This document shows, one piece after another, positions 44,135 through 53,579 of a stretch of DNA of 64,000 nucleotides. This stretch comes from CAZYBU01 sp964645775 (GTDB lineage: Bacteria > Spirochaetota > UBA4802 > UBA5550): contig CAZYBU010000008.1 in the NCBI GenBank assembly GCA_964645775.1, forward strand, positions 1-64,000, given 5' to 3'. The translations under genes and the position numbers were made by a program. The notes beneath the pieces were generated by a model. The model was given only the letters and a program-made list of their open reading frames with translations, did no database searches and had not been told where the DNA came from. The first letter of the stretch is position 1; every line of letters starts with the position of its first letter.

Positions 44135-45964
44135 TTAGCTATTATGACATTTCTTTTCCATTCCTGGTATCTGTTCAAGCAGCTGCCCCAGGTTTTCAGG
44201 GAAAAGAGCCGCACGACCCTTTTCCAGAAGGTTATAATTACTTTGCCAGTAATTCATCAGCTGTTTTCTGTATTTATCAGCAATCTGCACCGAATCATTT
44301 ACCTGCTCGCGCGCAAAACGATTCAAAAACTGATATTTCCATGAGATAGTTATCGCCAACTTTCGTTCAAGGGCAACAAGGTCTTTCCAGAGAGGTCTAC
44401 CTTTTTTATCAATGGTTTTTCGAACCCTTTCTTCGAAATCAAGGATACTCCTGGCAATGGATCTCCGAAAAACGTCTGCCTTGATAATATCATCCGTTAT
44501 ATGAAAGAAATGATATCCCTTCACCGCAAACCCGACAGCAAGAGAAAAGCGTTTAGGAAATCTACCAAGTACATTGAAAAGGAATGTAAGGTATTCCAAA
44601 CCGTGCGATGAGAACGTCTGCCGAACAAGTGAGTTGAGAAATGCCCTGATGTCCCGCAGTGTCAGATTATAGGAAAGATAATCATTGACCTGAAGTCTCT
44701 CCAGCAGCTTGAGACACCTCTGGAAATAGCGTTTCGGATCATAAATACGTTTTAAAAGATCCCGATACCCCATAACCAGTTCACTTTTATCCATCACCGG
44801 TATAAAGTTTAGTTCCAGGTCATGGGTATTATTTCCCCTCAGACCATCCAGAAGCCTCCCTTCTCGCTTCAACCGTCGCGCCAGACGTGTTCTGGGTAGA
44901 GCCACCAGCAAGCCTACCATGGCAACGGGGATGGCTGCCTTCTGAATAAATTCAAGCTGACGATCAAATATGGTACTGTCATCGGAATCAAATCCAACGA
45001 TAAACCCGGCGGTTACCTCGAGGCCCTTTCTCTGGATTGTTTCGACGGATTCCAGTATATCCATCCGTGTATTCTGATGTTTATGTGCCGCAGCAAGTGT
45101 CTCATTGTCCGGCGTTTCAATTCCTATAAAGACCATATCAAACCCTGATTCCACCATAAGGTCCATCAGGTCTTCATCTTCCGCCAGATTAATGCTTGCC
45201 TCTGTATATAACCTGAAGGGATAATTCCTTTCTTTCTGCCACTCTGATACGTGTTTAAGCAGATCACGAACTTTTCCCCGATGACCTATAAAGTTGTCAT
45301 CCACGATAAAAATACCACCTCGGTATCCCGTATCATACAAGGCCTCCATCTCAGCCAGAAAACAACCGGGTTTCTTGGTGCGGGTAACACGACCGAACAT
45401 CTCGATTATATCACAGAATTCGCAGTTATAGGGACACCCTCTTGAGAACTGAAGACACATGCTCACGTAATCATCATGATCGATCAGGTCAAAACGGGGT
45501 ACCGGTGTCTGATTAAGTGATGGCTTTGTTTCATCCTCGTATACATGTTTTGCAACGCCCAACTCATAATCTCGTATAAATTCCGGAAGAGTTATTTCAG
45601 CTTCATTGAGCACGAAATGATCCACACCTTCGATCTTTTCTCTCGAAGAGGTAGGATAGGGTCCACCCGCCACAACAATAATTCCTGCTTCCCGGCATCT
45701 TTGTATGGTCTCTTCAAATGATTTTTGCTGAACGATCATGGCGGAAAGGAAGACGGTATCCGCCCAATCCAGGTCTTTCTTCTCCAGTTTTCGCACATTC
45801 AGGTCAACCAGTCGTACCTCCCACTCATCCGGCAGGAGCGCTGCCACGGTCAATAATCCCAGGGGAGGAAAGGTCGCTTTCTTGTCAATAAAGGACATGA
45901 CGTAACGGTAACTCCAGTACGTGGAAGGGATCTCGGGATAAATCATCAGTACTCTTCGATTCAT
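44135..45964 (-). CDS. B12-binding radical SAM protein (DUF4070 type)
   Basis: A 609-residue protein with an N-terminal cobalamin-binding domain (residues ~1-140: LMIYPEIPSTYWS, PPLGLLTVAALLP, VVAGGPYPTSS) and a radical SAM barrel with the cluster motif RGCPYNCEFCDII (CxxxCxxC). GFIVGFDSDD and VGLLVALPRTRL are typical of the group with a DUF4070 C-terminal region. Relatives modify hopanoids, lipids or other small molecules; the substrate here is unknown. The AITIS codons hold a motif copy at 44345-44355. The 274-base gap downstream (43861-44134) holds one further motif copy at 44113 and nothing else clear. Confidence 0.85.
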   Translation of the reverse strand: MNRRVLMIYPEIPSTYWSYRYVMSFIDKKATFPPLGLLTVAALLPDEWEVRLVDLNVRKLEKKDLDWADTVFLSAMIVQQKSFEETIQRCREAGIIVVAGGPYPTSSREKIEGVDHFVLNEAEITLPEFIRDYELGVAKHVYEDETKPSLNQTPVPRFDLIDHDDYVSMCLQFSRGCPYNCEFCDIIEMFGRVTRTKKPGCFLAEMEALYDTGYRGGIFIVDDNFIGHRGKVRDLLKHVSEWQKERNYPFRLYTEASINLAEDEDLMDLMVESGFDMVFIGIETPDNETLAAAHKHQNTRMDILESVETIQRKGLEVTAGFIVGFDSDDSTIFDRQLEFIQKAAIPVAMVGLLVALPRTRLARRLKREGRLLDGLRGNNTHDLELNFIPVMDKSELVMGYRDLLKRIYDPKRYFQRCLKLLERLQVNDYLSYNLTLRDIRAFLNSLVRQTFSSHGLEYLTFLFNVLGRFPKRFSLAVGFAVKGYHFFHITDDIIKADVFRRSIARSILDFEERVRKTIDKKGRPLWKDLVALERKLAITISWKYQFLNRFAREQVNDSVQIADKYRKQLMNYWQSNYNLLEKGRAALFPENLGQLLEQIPGMEKKCHNS

Positions 45965-46080
45965 GTAGCTTTCCTCTGCTCTCTTTCGGTCATTTTTTCA
46001 CCTATCATGGTAGACGATTCTATCACATATAGTATTTTGTGGAATAAATACAATATTTATTCTTTACATTTATTTGCTAA

Positions 46081-46165
46081 AAAAATTCAATTATCCACGG
46101 CGCCTTCTGCGGCGGGAATAATTGAATTTTTGTTTGCACTTAAAGGCATTTTCAGGATAATTACT
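46081..46165 (+). repeat. Dispersed hairpin/promoter-like repeat, copy B
   Basis: A perfect 14-bp inverted repeat (AAAAATTCAATTAT at 46081-46094, ATAATTGAATTTTT at 46118-46131) encloses a GC-rich inner stem. The tail TTTGCACTTAAAGGCATTTT continues CAGGATAATTACT to 46165 and matches copies A and C. The rest of the 364-base gap between the radical SAM and protease genes (45965-46328) is A/T-rich, with no convincing gene. Confidence 0.6.
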
Positions 46166-46328
46166 AGAATAAATATACTGTTAATACCTGTTCAAATCAA
46201 CAATTATGAATTTATCTTTTTACTGTAACCGGTTAAAGGTAATGGTTTCATAATTGTACGACTCACAGATCCCGTGAGCAACCCTGACAAATGAACAGGT
46301 AGTAGCAGATAATCTGCGAGGAGGAACC

Positions 46329-47024
46329 ATGTTTCTCGGAATTGACCCCCTGTACTGGATGATGATGATACCGGTATTTCTGCTTTCAGCTGTGGCGTCC
46401 TGGAAAGTAAAGAGTACTTTCAAAGAATTTTCCAAAAAGGCAAACAGCTCAGGTCTGACCGGGGCCGAAATTGCGGCCCAGATCCTTCGAAGAAACGGGC
46501 TTTCCCATGTACGGGTTGAGCAGGCCAGCGGTTTCCTGTCTGACCATTACGATCCCACAAAAAAGGTTGTCCGCCTGTCACCGGACGTGTACGGTAGCAG
46601 GTCGATCTCCGCCATAGGCGTCGCCGCCCATGAAACAGGACACGCCATCCAGCATGCCAGATCATACAGTCCTCTTGTACTGAGAAATATGCTGGTACCG
46701 GTAGCGTCGATCGGGTCGAACCTTTCCTGGATCATAATTTTCGCCGGGTTTATCTTCGGTGCCCTGGGGCTGGTCAAGATAGGCATAGTCCTGTTCAGCG
46801 CCGTTGTTGTGTTCCAACTGCTGACCCTGCCCGTTGAATTCAACGCCTCTACCAGGGCAAAGGAGCTTCTTGGAAAATACGGCATCGTTTCAAGGACGGA
46901 TGCCCAGGGAGTGGCGAGTGTACTGAACGCGGCAGCCATGACCTATGTCGCGGCTGCAGCCAGCGCCATTATGACCCTTCTCTATTTCCTTCTCAGGGCC
47001 GGTATCCTGGGAGGGAACGATTAG
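46329..47024 (+). CDS. YugP-type zinc metallopeptidase, membrane-bound
   Basis: A 231-residue integral membrane metalloprotease of the YugP family. There is an N-terminal membrane helix, the zinc motif AAHETGHAIQHA (HExxH) at ~98-110, two hydrophobic segments (LSWIIIFAGFIFGALGLVKI and following) and a C-terminal helix. LPVEFNASTRAKELL supplies the further conserved Glu. Its physiological substrate is not known in most bacteria. GAGGAGG lies just upstream; the fbp gene follows with a 4-base gap. Confidence 0.9.
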   Translation: MFLGIDPLYWMMMIPVFLLSAVASWKVKSTFKEFSKKANSSGLTGAEIAAQILRRNGLSHVRVEQASGFLSDHYDPTKKVVRLSPDVYGSRSISAIGVAAHETGHAIQHARSYSPLVLRNMLVPVASIGSNLSWIIIFAGFIFGALGLVKIGIVLFSAVVVFQLLTLPVEFNASTRAKELLGKYGIVSRTDAQGVASVLNAAAMTYVAAAASAIMTLLYFLLRAGILGGND

Positions 47025-47028
47025 AATC

Positions 47029-48060
47029 ATGACGGCTTCCCCGGAGGAGCCATTTAACAGAACCACGTTCACCCGTTTTCTAATAGAAGAACAGCGCCAT
47101 ATAACAGGCGCTACGGGTGAATTCACCTCACTAATGAACGATGTGGTAACAGCCTGCAAGGTCGTTTCCCACGCGGTTAACCACGGAGCCCTGCAGAACG
47201 TTCTGGGCAGTTCCACCAGCCGGAACATCCAGGGCGAGACCCAGAAAAAACTCGATATCATCGCCAATGACCTGATGATAAACTCAAGCGAATGGGCGGG
47301 AAACTGCGCCGCTCTCGCTTCGGAAGAGATGGAGGATATATATCACATACCGCCCCAGTATCCCAGGGGGAAGTACCTCCTGGTATTTGATCCCCTGGAC
47401 GGTTCTTCCAACATAGATATCAACGCTCCCGTGGGGACCATATTCTCTATCCTGAAATACAACGGCTTACAATCTGATCCCCTGGAAAAAGATTTTCTGC
47501 AACCCGGACAGGAACAGATAGCGGCCGGGTATGCCATCTACGGACCCCAGACCCTGATGGTTCTCACAACAGGTAACGGTGTAAACGGCTTTACCCTGGA
47601 TACGAACATCGGTGAGTTCATCCTTACCCATCCCGATCTGCGTATCCCGGAAGAAACCCATGAGTTCGCCATAAACATGTCCAACATGCGTCACTGGGAA
47701 GAACCGGTTCGTCGTTACGTACAGGAATGCCTGGAAGGAAGAAGCGGAATCCGGGAAAAGGACTTCAACATGCGATGGATCGCTTCCCTTGTCTCGGAAG
47801 TTCACAGGATTCTCATGCGTGGAGGGGTCTTCATGTATCCCATGGATGATCGCATCAGGGAAAAGGGAGGAAGGCTGCGACTGATGTACGAAGCCGGCCC
47901 CATGGCCTTCATCGTTGAGCAGGCCGGAGGAAAGGCCGTTACAGGTAAAGATCGAATTATGGACGTCCAGCCTGAAAGCCTTCACCAGAGGATACCGGTT
48001 ATCCTCGGATCAGCCCGTGAAGTTGAACGAATACATCGCTATTACCGGGAGATGACCTGA
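47029..48060 (+). CDS. fbp: Fructose-1,6-bisphosphatase class I
   Basis: A 343-residue class I enzyme that hydrolyses fructose-1,6-bisphosphate in gluconeogenesis. Metal- and substrate-binding motifs are LASEEME, LVFDPLDGSSNIDINAPVG and RYVGSLVSEVHR-like (RWIASLVSEVHRIL); GKAVTGKDRIMDVQP is near the C-terminus. The length is normal. Gluconeogenic function fits an organism that grows on fatty or hydrocarbon-derived acetyl-CoA. Convergent with the hydrolase gene, 16 bases apart. Confidence 0.95.
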   Translation: MTASPEEPFNRTTFTRFLIEEQRHITGATGEFTSLMNDVVTACKVVSHAVNHGALQNVLGSSTSRNIQGETQKKLDIIANDLMINSSEWAGNCAALASEEMEDIYHIPPQYPRGKYLLVFDPLDGSSNIDINAPVGTIFSILKYNGLQSDPLEKDFLQPGQEQIAAGYAIYGPQTLMVLTTGNGVNGFTLDTNIGEFILTHPDLRIPEETHEFAINMSNMRHWEEPVRRYVQECLEGRSGIREKDFNMRWIASLVSEVHRILMRGGVFMYPMDDRIREKGGRLRLMYEAGPMAFIVEQAGGKAVTGKDRIMDVQPESLHQRIPVILGSAREVERIHRYYREMT

Positions 48061-48076
48061 TCTTCACCCCGATCCT

Positions 48077-48985
48077 TTATGTAAACTCTTTTATCCAGTC
48101 CAGGGCTATGGGATAGATCTCTTCAGGCGCTTCCCTGTGGGTCAGCATGGTAATGTGATCATAATCATTGCGAAAACCTGCCTTCTTGCCCAGAAGAACG
48201 TACTTCCAGTTATCCTGCCCTGATTCCCTGGCCGTTCGCATCACGTCAACAGGATGTCCAAGGCACCGGTCCTGGCTTGCCGCCAGGTAGAGAGCGGGAG
48301 GAAGGGTAGCTTCATTGGCGGCTTTGCCGTAATCGAAACCATCATCCGGGTCGATCCACCTGTCCCGGGTGGCCCAGAGCATGCAGTGCAGATGAGTGCC
48401 GTCTGATTCATGATCAGACGCGATACCAAAGGGGAGACTCTCAGCCGGCAGGTATCCATGCTTTCGAATGACCCTGCGGCAATACCAGCTCCAGATAGCA
48501 TCAATCTGAAGTATTCTTGTGGGATTGATCACGCTTACGTATCTCTTGGTCCCGAAATAGGTCAGGCTCTTAACCTTCGAAACATTTTCAGGAAAACGGA
48601 CAAGGTGTGAGTTCATAATCACCCCTCCCCAGGAATGGGCCACCCAGTGCTGGGGGACGTCGCCTTTTATTTCCCGGATACTGTTCATAAGCGCAGGTAT
48701 GTCTTCTACAATCTCCTCTGTCTGGCTGAAGGTCGATTCAGCCGAGATGGGAGGTTCACCTCCTCCCCTTCCCCTCCTGTGAGCGACAAATACATCATAG
48801 CCCTGACGGGCCAGCCAGGGAGCCAGCCCCGCACCCCTTTCGCTGTAGAACACCTTCCCGTTCTCTATGGAACCGTGCAGCATGAGAACCGGCTCACCTT
48901 TCGGGTCCTTTTTGATTCTCCGCACATGCAGACTGCTTCCATCCGGAACCGGAATCATAATCGAAGAATAATCCAGGTTATTCAT
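48077..48985 (-). CDS. Alpha/beta hydrolase
   Basis: A 302-residue alpha/beta-hydrolase. The oxyanion-hole segment is LMLHGSIENGK and the nucleophile elbow is WVAHSWGGVIM (AHSWG). A late acidic residue and the histidine in NDYDHITMLTHREAPE complete the triad. No signal peptide. Such enzymes act on esters or lipids; the specific substrate is not evident. The gap of 246 bases upstream (48986-49231) shows no supportable feature. Confidence 0.82.
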   Translation of the reverse strand: MNNLDYSSIMIPVPDGSSLHVRRIKKDPKGEPVLMLHGSIENGKVFYSERGAGLAPWLARQGYDVFVAHRRGRGGGEPPISAESTFSQTEEIVEDIPALMNSIREIKGDVPQHWVAHSWGGVIMNSHLVRFPENVSKVKSLTYFGTKRYVSVINPTRILQIDAIWSWYCRRVIRKHGYLPAESLPFGIASDHESDGTHLHCMLWATRDRWIDPDDGFDYGKAANEATLPPALYLAASQDRCLGHPVDVMRTARESGQDNWKYVLLGKKAGFRNDYDHITMLTHREAPEEIYPIALDWIKEFT

Positions 48986-49231
48986 AGAGGTATCCTGCTA
49001 AATTGTACAATTCAAGAATGAACTATATTCTCAGAGGATGATACATCTGGAAAGAAGATTATTCCAGTTGAAACGGTTGAAAACATTATATGAACAGAAA
49101 CGATACAAAAATGAAGATTGAATACCCGGGTGCCATGCCCAAAATGTTCTCTCCAACGAACGGACCACCGTCGACCTCGCCTTTTATCATATTCGGTTTA
49201 GCGAGGCAGGATCGCGCATACCGATTCAGGA

Positions 49232-49828
49232 TTATTTGTCCCGTTTCTGGAGGTAGCGCGCCCTGTCATTGACCTTGTGGATGGTGGTCAGTATGGCGCT
49301 CAGATTGATCGTAAGGGCAACGGACTGGTCCCTGTCGTCGATCCGTTCGATGATGGGATTGTAATTATGGGTTATTCCACTGTAGGTTACCCAGGTCTGG
49401 TTGTTATTAACGGGACGAAGCCTCCAATGAAAATGGGTTCCCTCCAGATGTCCTGAATACTGATAGATATCCACCTTGCCCTTTGCCTTGTCGAGAACAT
49501 ACCGGTTTGAGTATACCGTGTTCACGAAAATGGGTACCTTGATCTCGAAATCACCGATTATAACCTGCCCGTTGTTCTCAATCTTCTGAACATCCGATTT
49601 GATCATCCTGGGGAAGTATTCCTTGTACCGTTTAATATCAGTTATCGCTTCCCATATATACTTGAAGGGTACGTTCATGAGCATGGTCCCTCGAACAGAA
49701 ACCAGTTTTCCACTCTGGTTGTAGACAGGTACCATGACAGGCCCCTTCTGCAGTTCTTCCTGTATACTGAAAGAAAATGCCGGCAATGCGGCCAGAAGTA
49801 TCATGGTTGAAAAGATTATTTTTTTCAT
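49232..49828 (-). CDS. Exported START/SRPBCC-domain protein
   Basis: A 198-residue protein. MKKIIFSTMILLAALPAFSF is a clear signal peptide, so the start at 49828 is preferred over 49897. The mature part has the helix-grip pattern of SRPBCC/polyketide-cyclase-like lipid-binding proteins: MLMNVPFKYIWEAITDIKRY (opening strand and helix), a central sheet, and a long C-terminal helix after YNPIIERID. It probably binds a hydrophobic ligand in the periplasm. It is divergent from an acyltransferase gene. Confidence 0.75.
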   Translation of the reverse strand: MKKIIFSTMILLAALPAFSFSIQEELQKGPVMVPVYNQSGKLVSVRGTMLMNVPFKYIWEAITDIKRYKEYFPRMIKSDVQKIENNGQVIIGDFEIKVPIFVNTVYSNRYVLDKAKGKVDIYQYSGHLEGTHFHWRLRPVNNNQTWVTYSGITHNYNPIIERIDDRDQSVALTINLSAILTTIHKVNDRARYLQKRDK

Positions 49829-49871
49829 TTTATCCCTCTTTTGATTATATTTAATAGAATATAAATATTTG

Positions 49872-49900
49872 TTGACATTTTGCTTCGCAGGATCCATATT
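49872..49900 (+). promoter_or_regulatory. Predicted sigma-70 promoter of the acyltransferase gene
   Basis: TTGACA (49872-49877), a 17-base spacer and CATATT (49895-49900). The expected transcription start falls at or next to the ATG at 49907, which suggests a leaderless or nearly leaderless message; no ribosome site precedes that ATG. Confidence 0.45.
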
Positions 49901-49906
49901 GCTTAC

Positions 49907-50722
49907 ATGAAGACCTTGCAGGTGACAGAGAAGATTAAAACGGCTCCTAAAAAGCCCCCTCTCCCCCAGGAGGTGGTCGATTCGATTCGTTTTCCCATAC
50001 GCTTCCCGGAATTTGAGAATGGAGAAAACCCTGAATTAAAGATCACCATTGTCCGTCCCCTCGACTACCTGCTTTACTTTATTGTTTTCCTTATAAGCTT
50101 TACGGTTGTGAAAATCTTCCATGGCGCAAAAATTCTCGGAAAAAAGAGACTTCCCCGTGACAGGGGGGCCCTTATCATATCCAACCATTCCCTCTTTATT
50201 GAACCACCCTACCTGGCTTACTACAGCTTTCCCGGACAAAACTACTTCACCAGCAATCTTTACAACCTTAAGGCCCCGATCCTTGGAAACTTTCTCCGTC
50301 ACGTCAATACCCTGCCCCTGTTTCAGGGACCAAGATTTGATGAATCCCGGCGTTTTATCCTTCGGGCACTTGAACGTTCCCATGTCCTTTTCTATCCTGA
50401 AGGTCACCTTTCTCACATGAGCAACAGGATGCTTGAATTCAAGCTGGGAGCCTTCAGGCTCGCCGTTGATGAAGGATTGGATATCTACCCCCTGATTTTT
50501 TTCAAGCGCCGTATCCGGATCGGTTACTTCACCGTGCCTCTTTTCATACGTGCCCATTCCGAAATCCAGGACCCTGTATCCATCAAAGATTTTCGTCCGG
50601 ACAATGGTGACAGAGAAGAATGGGCAAAAAATCTGGCTGATCACTGCTACGATCTCATGCAGTCAAGACTTAATGAGTACATGTCCATTCACTCTCTGGA
50701 ACAGTATCCCCTCGGTTCATAA
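49907..50722 (+). CDS. PlsC-like 1-acylglycerol-3-phosphate acyltransferase family protein
   Basis: A 271-residue membrane acyltransferase. A hydrophobic helix (YLLYFIVFLISFTVVKIF) at ~55-75 precedes the catalytic block. The first motif is NHSLFIEPP, so the usual H-x4-D reads H-x4-E; the second motif YPEGHLS is normal (EGxxS). The start at 49907 is used; the frame is open back to 49880. The Asp-to-Glu change at the catalytic dyad may lower or alter activity. Ends in a 6-base overlap with the convergent glycosyltransferase. Confidence 0.82.
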   Translation: MKTLQVTEKIKTAPKKPPLPQEVVDSIRFPIRFPEFENGENPELKITIVRPLDYLLYFIVFLISFTVVKIFHGAKILGKKRLPRDRGALIISNHSLFIEPPYLAYYSFPGQNYFTSNLYNLKAPILGNFLRHVNTLPLFQGPRFDESRRFILRALERSHVLFYPEGHLSHMSNRMLEFKLGAFRLAVDEGLDIYPLIFFKRRIRIGYFTVPLFIRAHSEIQDPVSIKDFRPDNGDREEWAKNLADHCYDLMQSRLNEYMSIHSLEQYPLGS

Positions 50723-51883
50723 AACCAGGTTCCCCACCTTTTCACCTGCCGGTTCAATATCCTTATGCCTTGAATAATCAAGACATTTCTCATAGATTTC
50801 CGTAAGTCGATCGACTGATTTCTCGATGGTGTATTCCTGGGCCAGCTCATGACAGACTTTACCTGTTTCTTTCACCAGATCCCTGTTTTCCATAAGGTGG
50901 TCAATCCTGGCCGCGAGAGAATCAGCATTATCGTACTGAAAAATGAAACGCCCATCCTTCACAAACTGCTGGGCGGCGCTTGCGGGAGAGTTTGACACCA
51001 TGACCGGAAGTCCTTCCGCCATAGCTTCCAAAACAGTGAGACTTTCAAGTTCCACAAGGGAAGGGTGGACATAAAGATCGGCGCTGCTGTAATAGGTCAG
51101 CAGATCATTCGCCTCCACGTGACCGGTGCAGAAGGCGTGAGGAAGTCGTTTCATCTTCTCTTCAATTCGAGGTTTTTCAGGCCCGTCACCTACCAGTATC
51201 AACTGAATATCTTCTCTGAAGGAAGAGCGGTTCACGGCTTCCACCAGAAGAGCGTGGTTCTTTTCCCTGGAGATGCGACCCACACTCAGAATAACGAACC
51301 TTCCCTGAAAATCAAAACGCTCGCTTTCCTCATTTTTTTTAAACTCCGGCAAAAATCCATTGGAAAGAACGACACATTCCGACTTCAGGCCATTTTTATA
51401 CAACTCGTTTCTGCCAAGCATACTGGGAGAGAGTACTATATGCGCATGGTCGTAACATTTACTGATAAAAAGCCTGTGAAGTTTTCTGACAAGAAAATCG
51501 GAATTGATGCCCATATTATATAGTATATTCTCCGGCTGGACATGGTAACTGCAAACCAGAGGCTTATTCATCTCCCTGGCCCATTGCGCAGTCTTCCATC
51601 CCAGGATGAAGGGGAATTGAACATGAACAAGATCGATCTCTTCAAGAACCTCCCGGATTCTGTCCTCTACGGGCCAGCCAAAGTACATCCCATTTTTAAT
51701 CATCTTCTGCTTGAGAAAGGGAATAAAGAAAAAGGGCATGCCGACCAGACCTTCTTCATCCTGACCCGCTGCAATAACCGTTACTTCATGCTCCCTTCGA
51801 AGATACTCCACAAATCGACGGGCCGATTGCACTCCCCCGTTTTTGACGTCATCAAACCTGTCGATCACCATCGCAATTTTCAC
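50717..51883 (-). CDS. Glycosyltransferase family 4 protein
   Basis: A 388-residue GT-B glycosyltransferase. The N-terminal acceptor domain begins KIAMVIDRFDDVKNGGVQS; the C-terminal nucleotide-sugar domain has SVGRISREKNHALLVEA, LVGDGPEKPRIEE and the EX7E-like segment HPSLVELESLTVLEAMAEG. It starts at GTG 51883 with a GGGGGG site. Similar enzymes mannosylate or glucosylate lipids; a role with the neighbouring acyltransferase in glycolipid synthesis is possible. Confidence 0.88.
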   Translation of the reverse strand: MKIAMVIDRFDDVKNGGVQSARRFVEYLRREHEVTVIAAGQDEEGLVGMPFFFIPFLKQKMIKNGMYFGWPVEDRIREVLEEIDLVHVQFPFILGWKTAQWAREMNKPLVCSYHVQPENILYNMGINSDFLVRKLHRLFISKCYDHAHIVLSPSMLGRNELYKNGLKSECVVLSNGFLPEFKKNEESERFDFQGRFVILSVGRISREKNHALLVEAVNRSSFREDIQLILVGDGPEKPRIEEKMKRLPHAFCTGHVEANDLLTYYSSADLYVHPSLVELESLTVLEAMAEGLPVMVSNSPASAAQQFVKDGRFIFQYDNADSLAARIDHLMENRDLVKETGKVCHELAQEYTIEKSVDRLTEIYEKCLDYSRHKDIEPAGEKVGNLVL

Positions 51884-52076
51884 CTGTTCCCCCCCTGCAA
51901 TTATCTCTATACTGTTAAGAAAAATCTAATGATCATTCCGATTCAATTCAAATCGAACATGTGGGGGGATACATTGAAAAATGTCAAGAACTGAACATAA
52001 AAGGTCGAAATATACAGAAACTAGCGTGGTTCCGATGGTTCCTTCAGGAAATATCGAACGGAACATATCAATTTTG

Positions 52077-52092
52077 ACCGATAGTTATCGGT
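52077..52092. repeat. GATAACTATC palindrome, intergenic copy
   Basis: ACCGATAGTTATCGGT, a full 7-bp arm palindrome with a GT centre, six bases after the stop of the Gfo/Idh/MocA gene (minus strand). The remaining 51884-52076 shows no other feature. Confidence 0.7.
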
Positions 52093-52097
52093 ACCCC

Positions 52098-53264
52098 TTA
52101 TCTTGTTAAGGGTAAATCAACAGGATTACCGGTTTCCGCGGAACGATAGGACGCGAAAACAAGTTCAATGTCAGACCGGGCGTCCAGACCACTGACCCTG
52201 GGAGAACGTCCTTCCCGGATTGAAGCGATAAAATCGAGAATTGCCTCCTCGTAAACATTGTATCCGGAGAAATCGGTTGTGATATCGAGGAGCTTTCCTT
52301 TCGAAAAAGTCTTCTCAATGGCCTTCCACGGGATATCGTCATCATCCATGGTCTTCATGTACTCCTTAACTCCTCTCACAACTTCCTCTGGCGGTTTTTC
52401 CTGAAACTCTTCCCGTATCTCGCTGTACACCTCAATGCCTCCGATCTCAAACTGGCGGTGGCCGGGAAGCCTCATCTCCGGGTTCTCGATGATGCTTCCT
52501 CTCGATCCGAAAACAGACAGGAATGGGACCTTCTTCGGATTCCTGATGTTCCAGCTTTCAATGATATTAGTCGTTATAGAATCCACGTGATCGAGCATAA
52601 CAACCGATGTTTCGTCCACCTCCCATTTGCTATCCGGTCTCATCGTTCGCGCGAAAACACGTTTCACCGGTCCACCCAGCTGGTTTGCCGCGGCCATAAG
52701 GTGAACACCCCGGTCAAAGAGGACACCGCCCCCTCCTGTACTTTTTTTCATCCTCCATTCATAGGCCTTCATGGCCGACGTGATCTCAATGGCATAGGAT
52801 AACTCATGAATATTGACCATGAAAGGCCGTCCTATATCTCCCCTTTTCATGATCTCGAGGGAGCGTCTGATGGCAGGCTCGTACCGGAAATTCTCGCAAA
52901 CAGCCAGGACAAGGCCATTTTTTGCGGCCGCATCGATCATCCGGTCCGCCTCATCCAGGGAATTGGCTATCGGCTTTTCCAGGAAGACATGTTTCCCGTT
53001 CTCCAGGGCGGAGAGGGTCATCTGCAGATGAAGATGATGGGGCAGACAGATATCGAGCGCGTCAACATCGGAACTCAAAACGTCATCCAGGCTTTCAAAA
53101 ATACCGGAGGCCTCAAAATCCTCCTTCGTTTTTCCGGCTGCCTGACGGTTTATATCGAATACATGAAGATCGATACGATCTCTGTGTTTCTGATACTCTG
53201 CCGCGTGGACCCGGCCGATCATACCACAACCTACAAGGCATATGGATATCATTTCACCATTCAT
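52098..53264 (-). CDS. Gfo/Idh/MocA-family oxidoreductase
   Basis: A 388-residue NAD(P)-dependent sugar or polyol dehydrogenase. The N-terminal fold is ICLVGCGMIGRVHA; the family motif FLEKPIANSLDEA includes the catalytic lysine (EKP), and HLMAAANQLG holds the conserved His. It lies upstream of a small 2TM gene, a membrane protein, a sulfatase, another membrane protein and an MFS sugar transporter, all minus strand, but transcribed last in that order. Together they suggest uptake and oxidation of a sulfated or rare sugar. ATG 53252 is an alternative start. Confidence 0.88.
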   Translation of the reverse strand: MNGEMISICLVGCGMIGRVHAAEYQKHRDRIDLHVFDINRQAAGKTKEDFEASGIFESLDDVLSSDVDALDICLPHHLHLQMTLSALENGKHVFLEKPIANSLDEADRMIDAAAKNGLVLAVCENFRYEPAIRRSLEIMKRGDIGRPFMVNIHELSYAIEITSAMKAYEWRMKKSTGGGGVLFDRGVHLMAAANQLGGPVKRVFARTMRPDSKWEVDETSVVMLDHVDSITTNIIESWNIRNPKKVPFLSVFGSRGSIIENPEMRLPGHRQFEIGGIEVYSEIREEFQEKPPEEVVRGVKEYMKTMDDDDIPWKAIEKTFSKGKLLDITTDFSGYNVYEEAILDFIASIREGRSPRVSGLDARSDIELVFASYRSAETGNPVDLPLTR

Positions 53265-53302
53265 GGTATGGACACCTGCTCCTTATTCTTCCTGAAAGAC
53301 GA

Positions 53303-53560
53303 TTATTCCTTTCTCATCTCTTTTTCGATCATCTTCTCCTTAAATCGGCCGGAAAAGATAAAGACACCGGCACCGTGAAATAAAACACCGATTCCCCATC
53401 CCATAAGAGGCCATATATGCCACCTGTATCCGGACGAGGTAGTACTATTAATGTAATAGAGAACAATGTTTACGACCACGTAAACAGCCAGGTGAACAAA
53501 GAAACCCATCTTCGCTTCAACCCGTTCTTTCGCTTTTCGGTATCGTTCTTCGTCAGTCAA
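53303..53560 (-). CDS. 2TM-domain small membrane protein
   Basis: An 85-residue protein of the 2TM-domain type: charged N-terminus, two membrane helices (FFVHLAVYVVVNIVLYYI and WPLMGWGIGVLFHGAGVF) and a basic/acidic tail (FKEKMIEKEMRKE). The start codon is TTG at 53558-53560, with GGAGG six bases upstream. Function unknown; in other bacteria the domain is often found near sensor kinases. Confidence 0.75.
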   Translation of the reverse strand: MTDEERYRKAKERVEAKMGFFVHLAVYVVVNIVLYYINSTTSSGYRWHIWPLMGWGIGVLFHGAGVFIFSGRFKEKMIEKEMRKE

Positions 53561-53579
53561 TGGTATCCTCCATAAATAT

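Noticed and set aside
46007..46228. Open frame of 73 codons in the gap upstream of the YugP gene
   Set aside because: It runs through the perfect inverted repeat and promoter-like tail of repeat copy B, has no ribosome site and has A/T-driven composition.
49090..49272. Open frame of 60 codons between the hydrolase and START-domain genes
   Set aside because: No ribosome site, unusual composition, and it overlaps the end of the START-domain gene.
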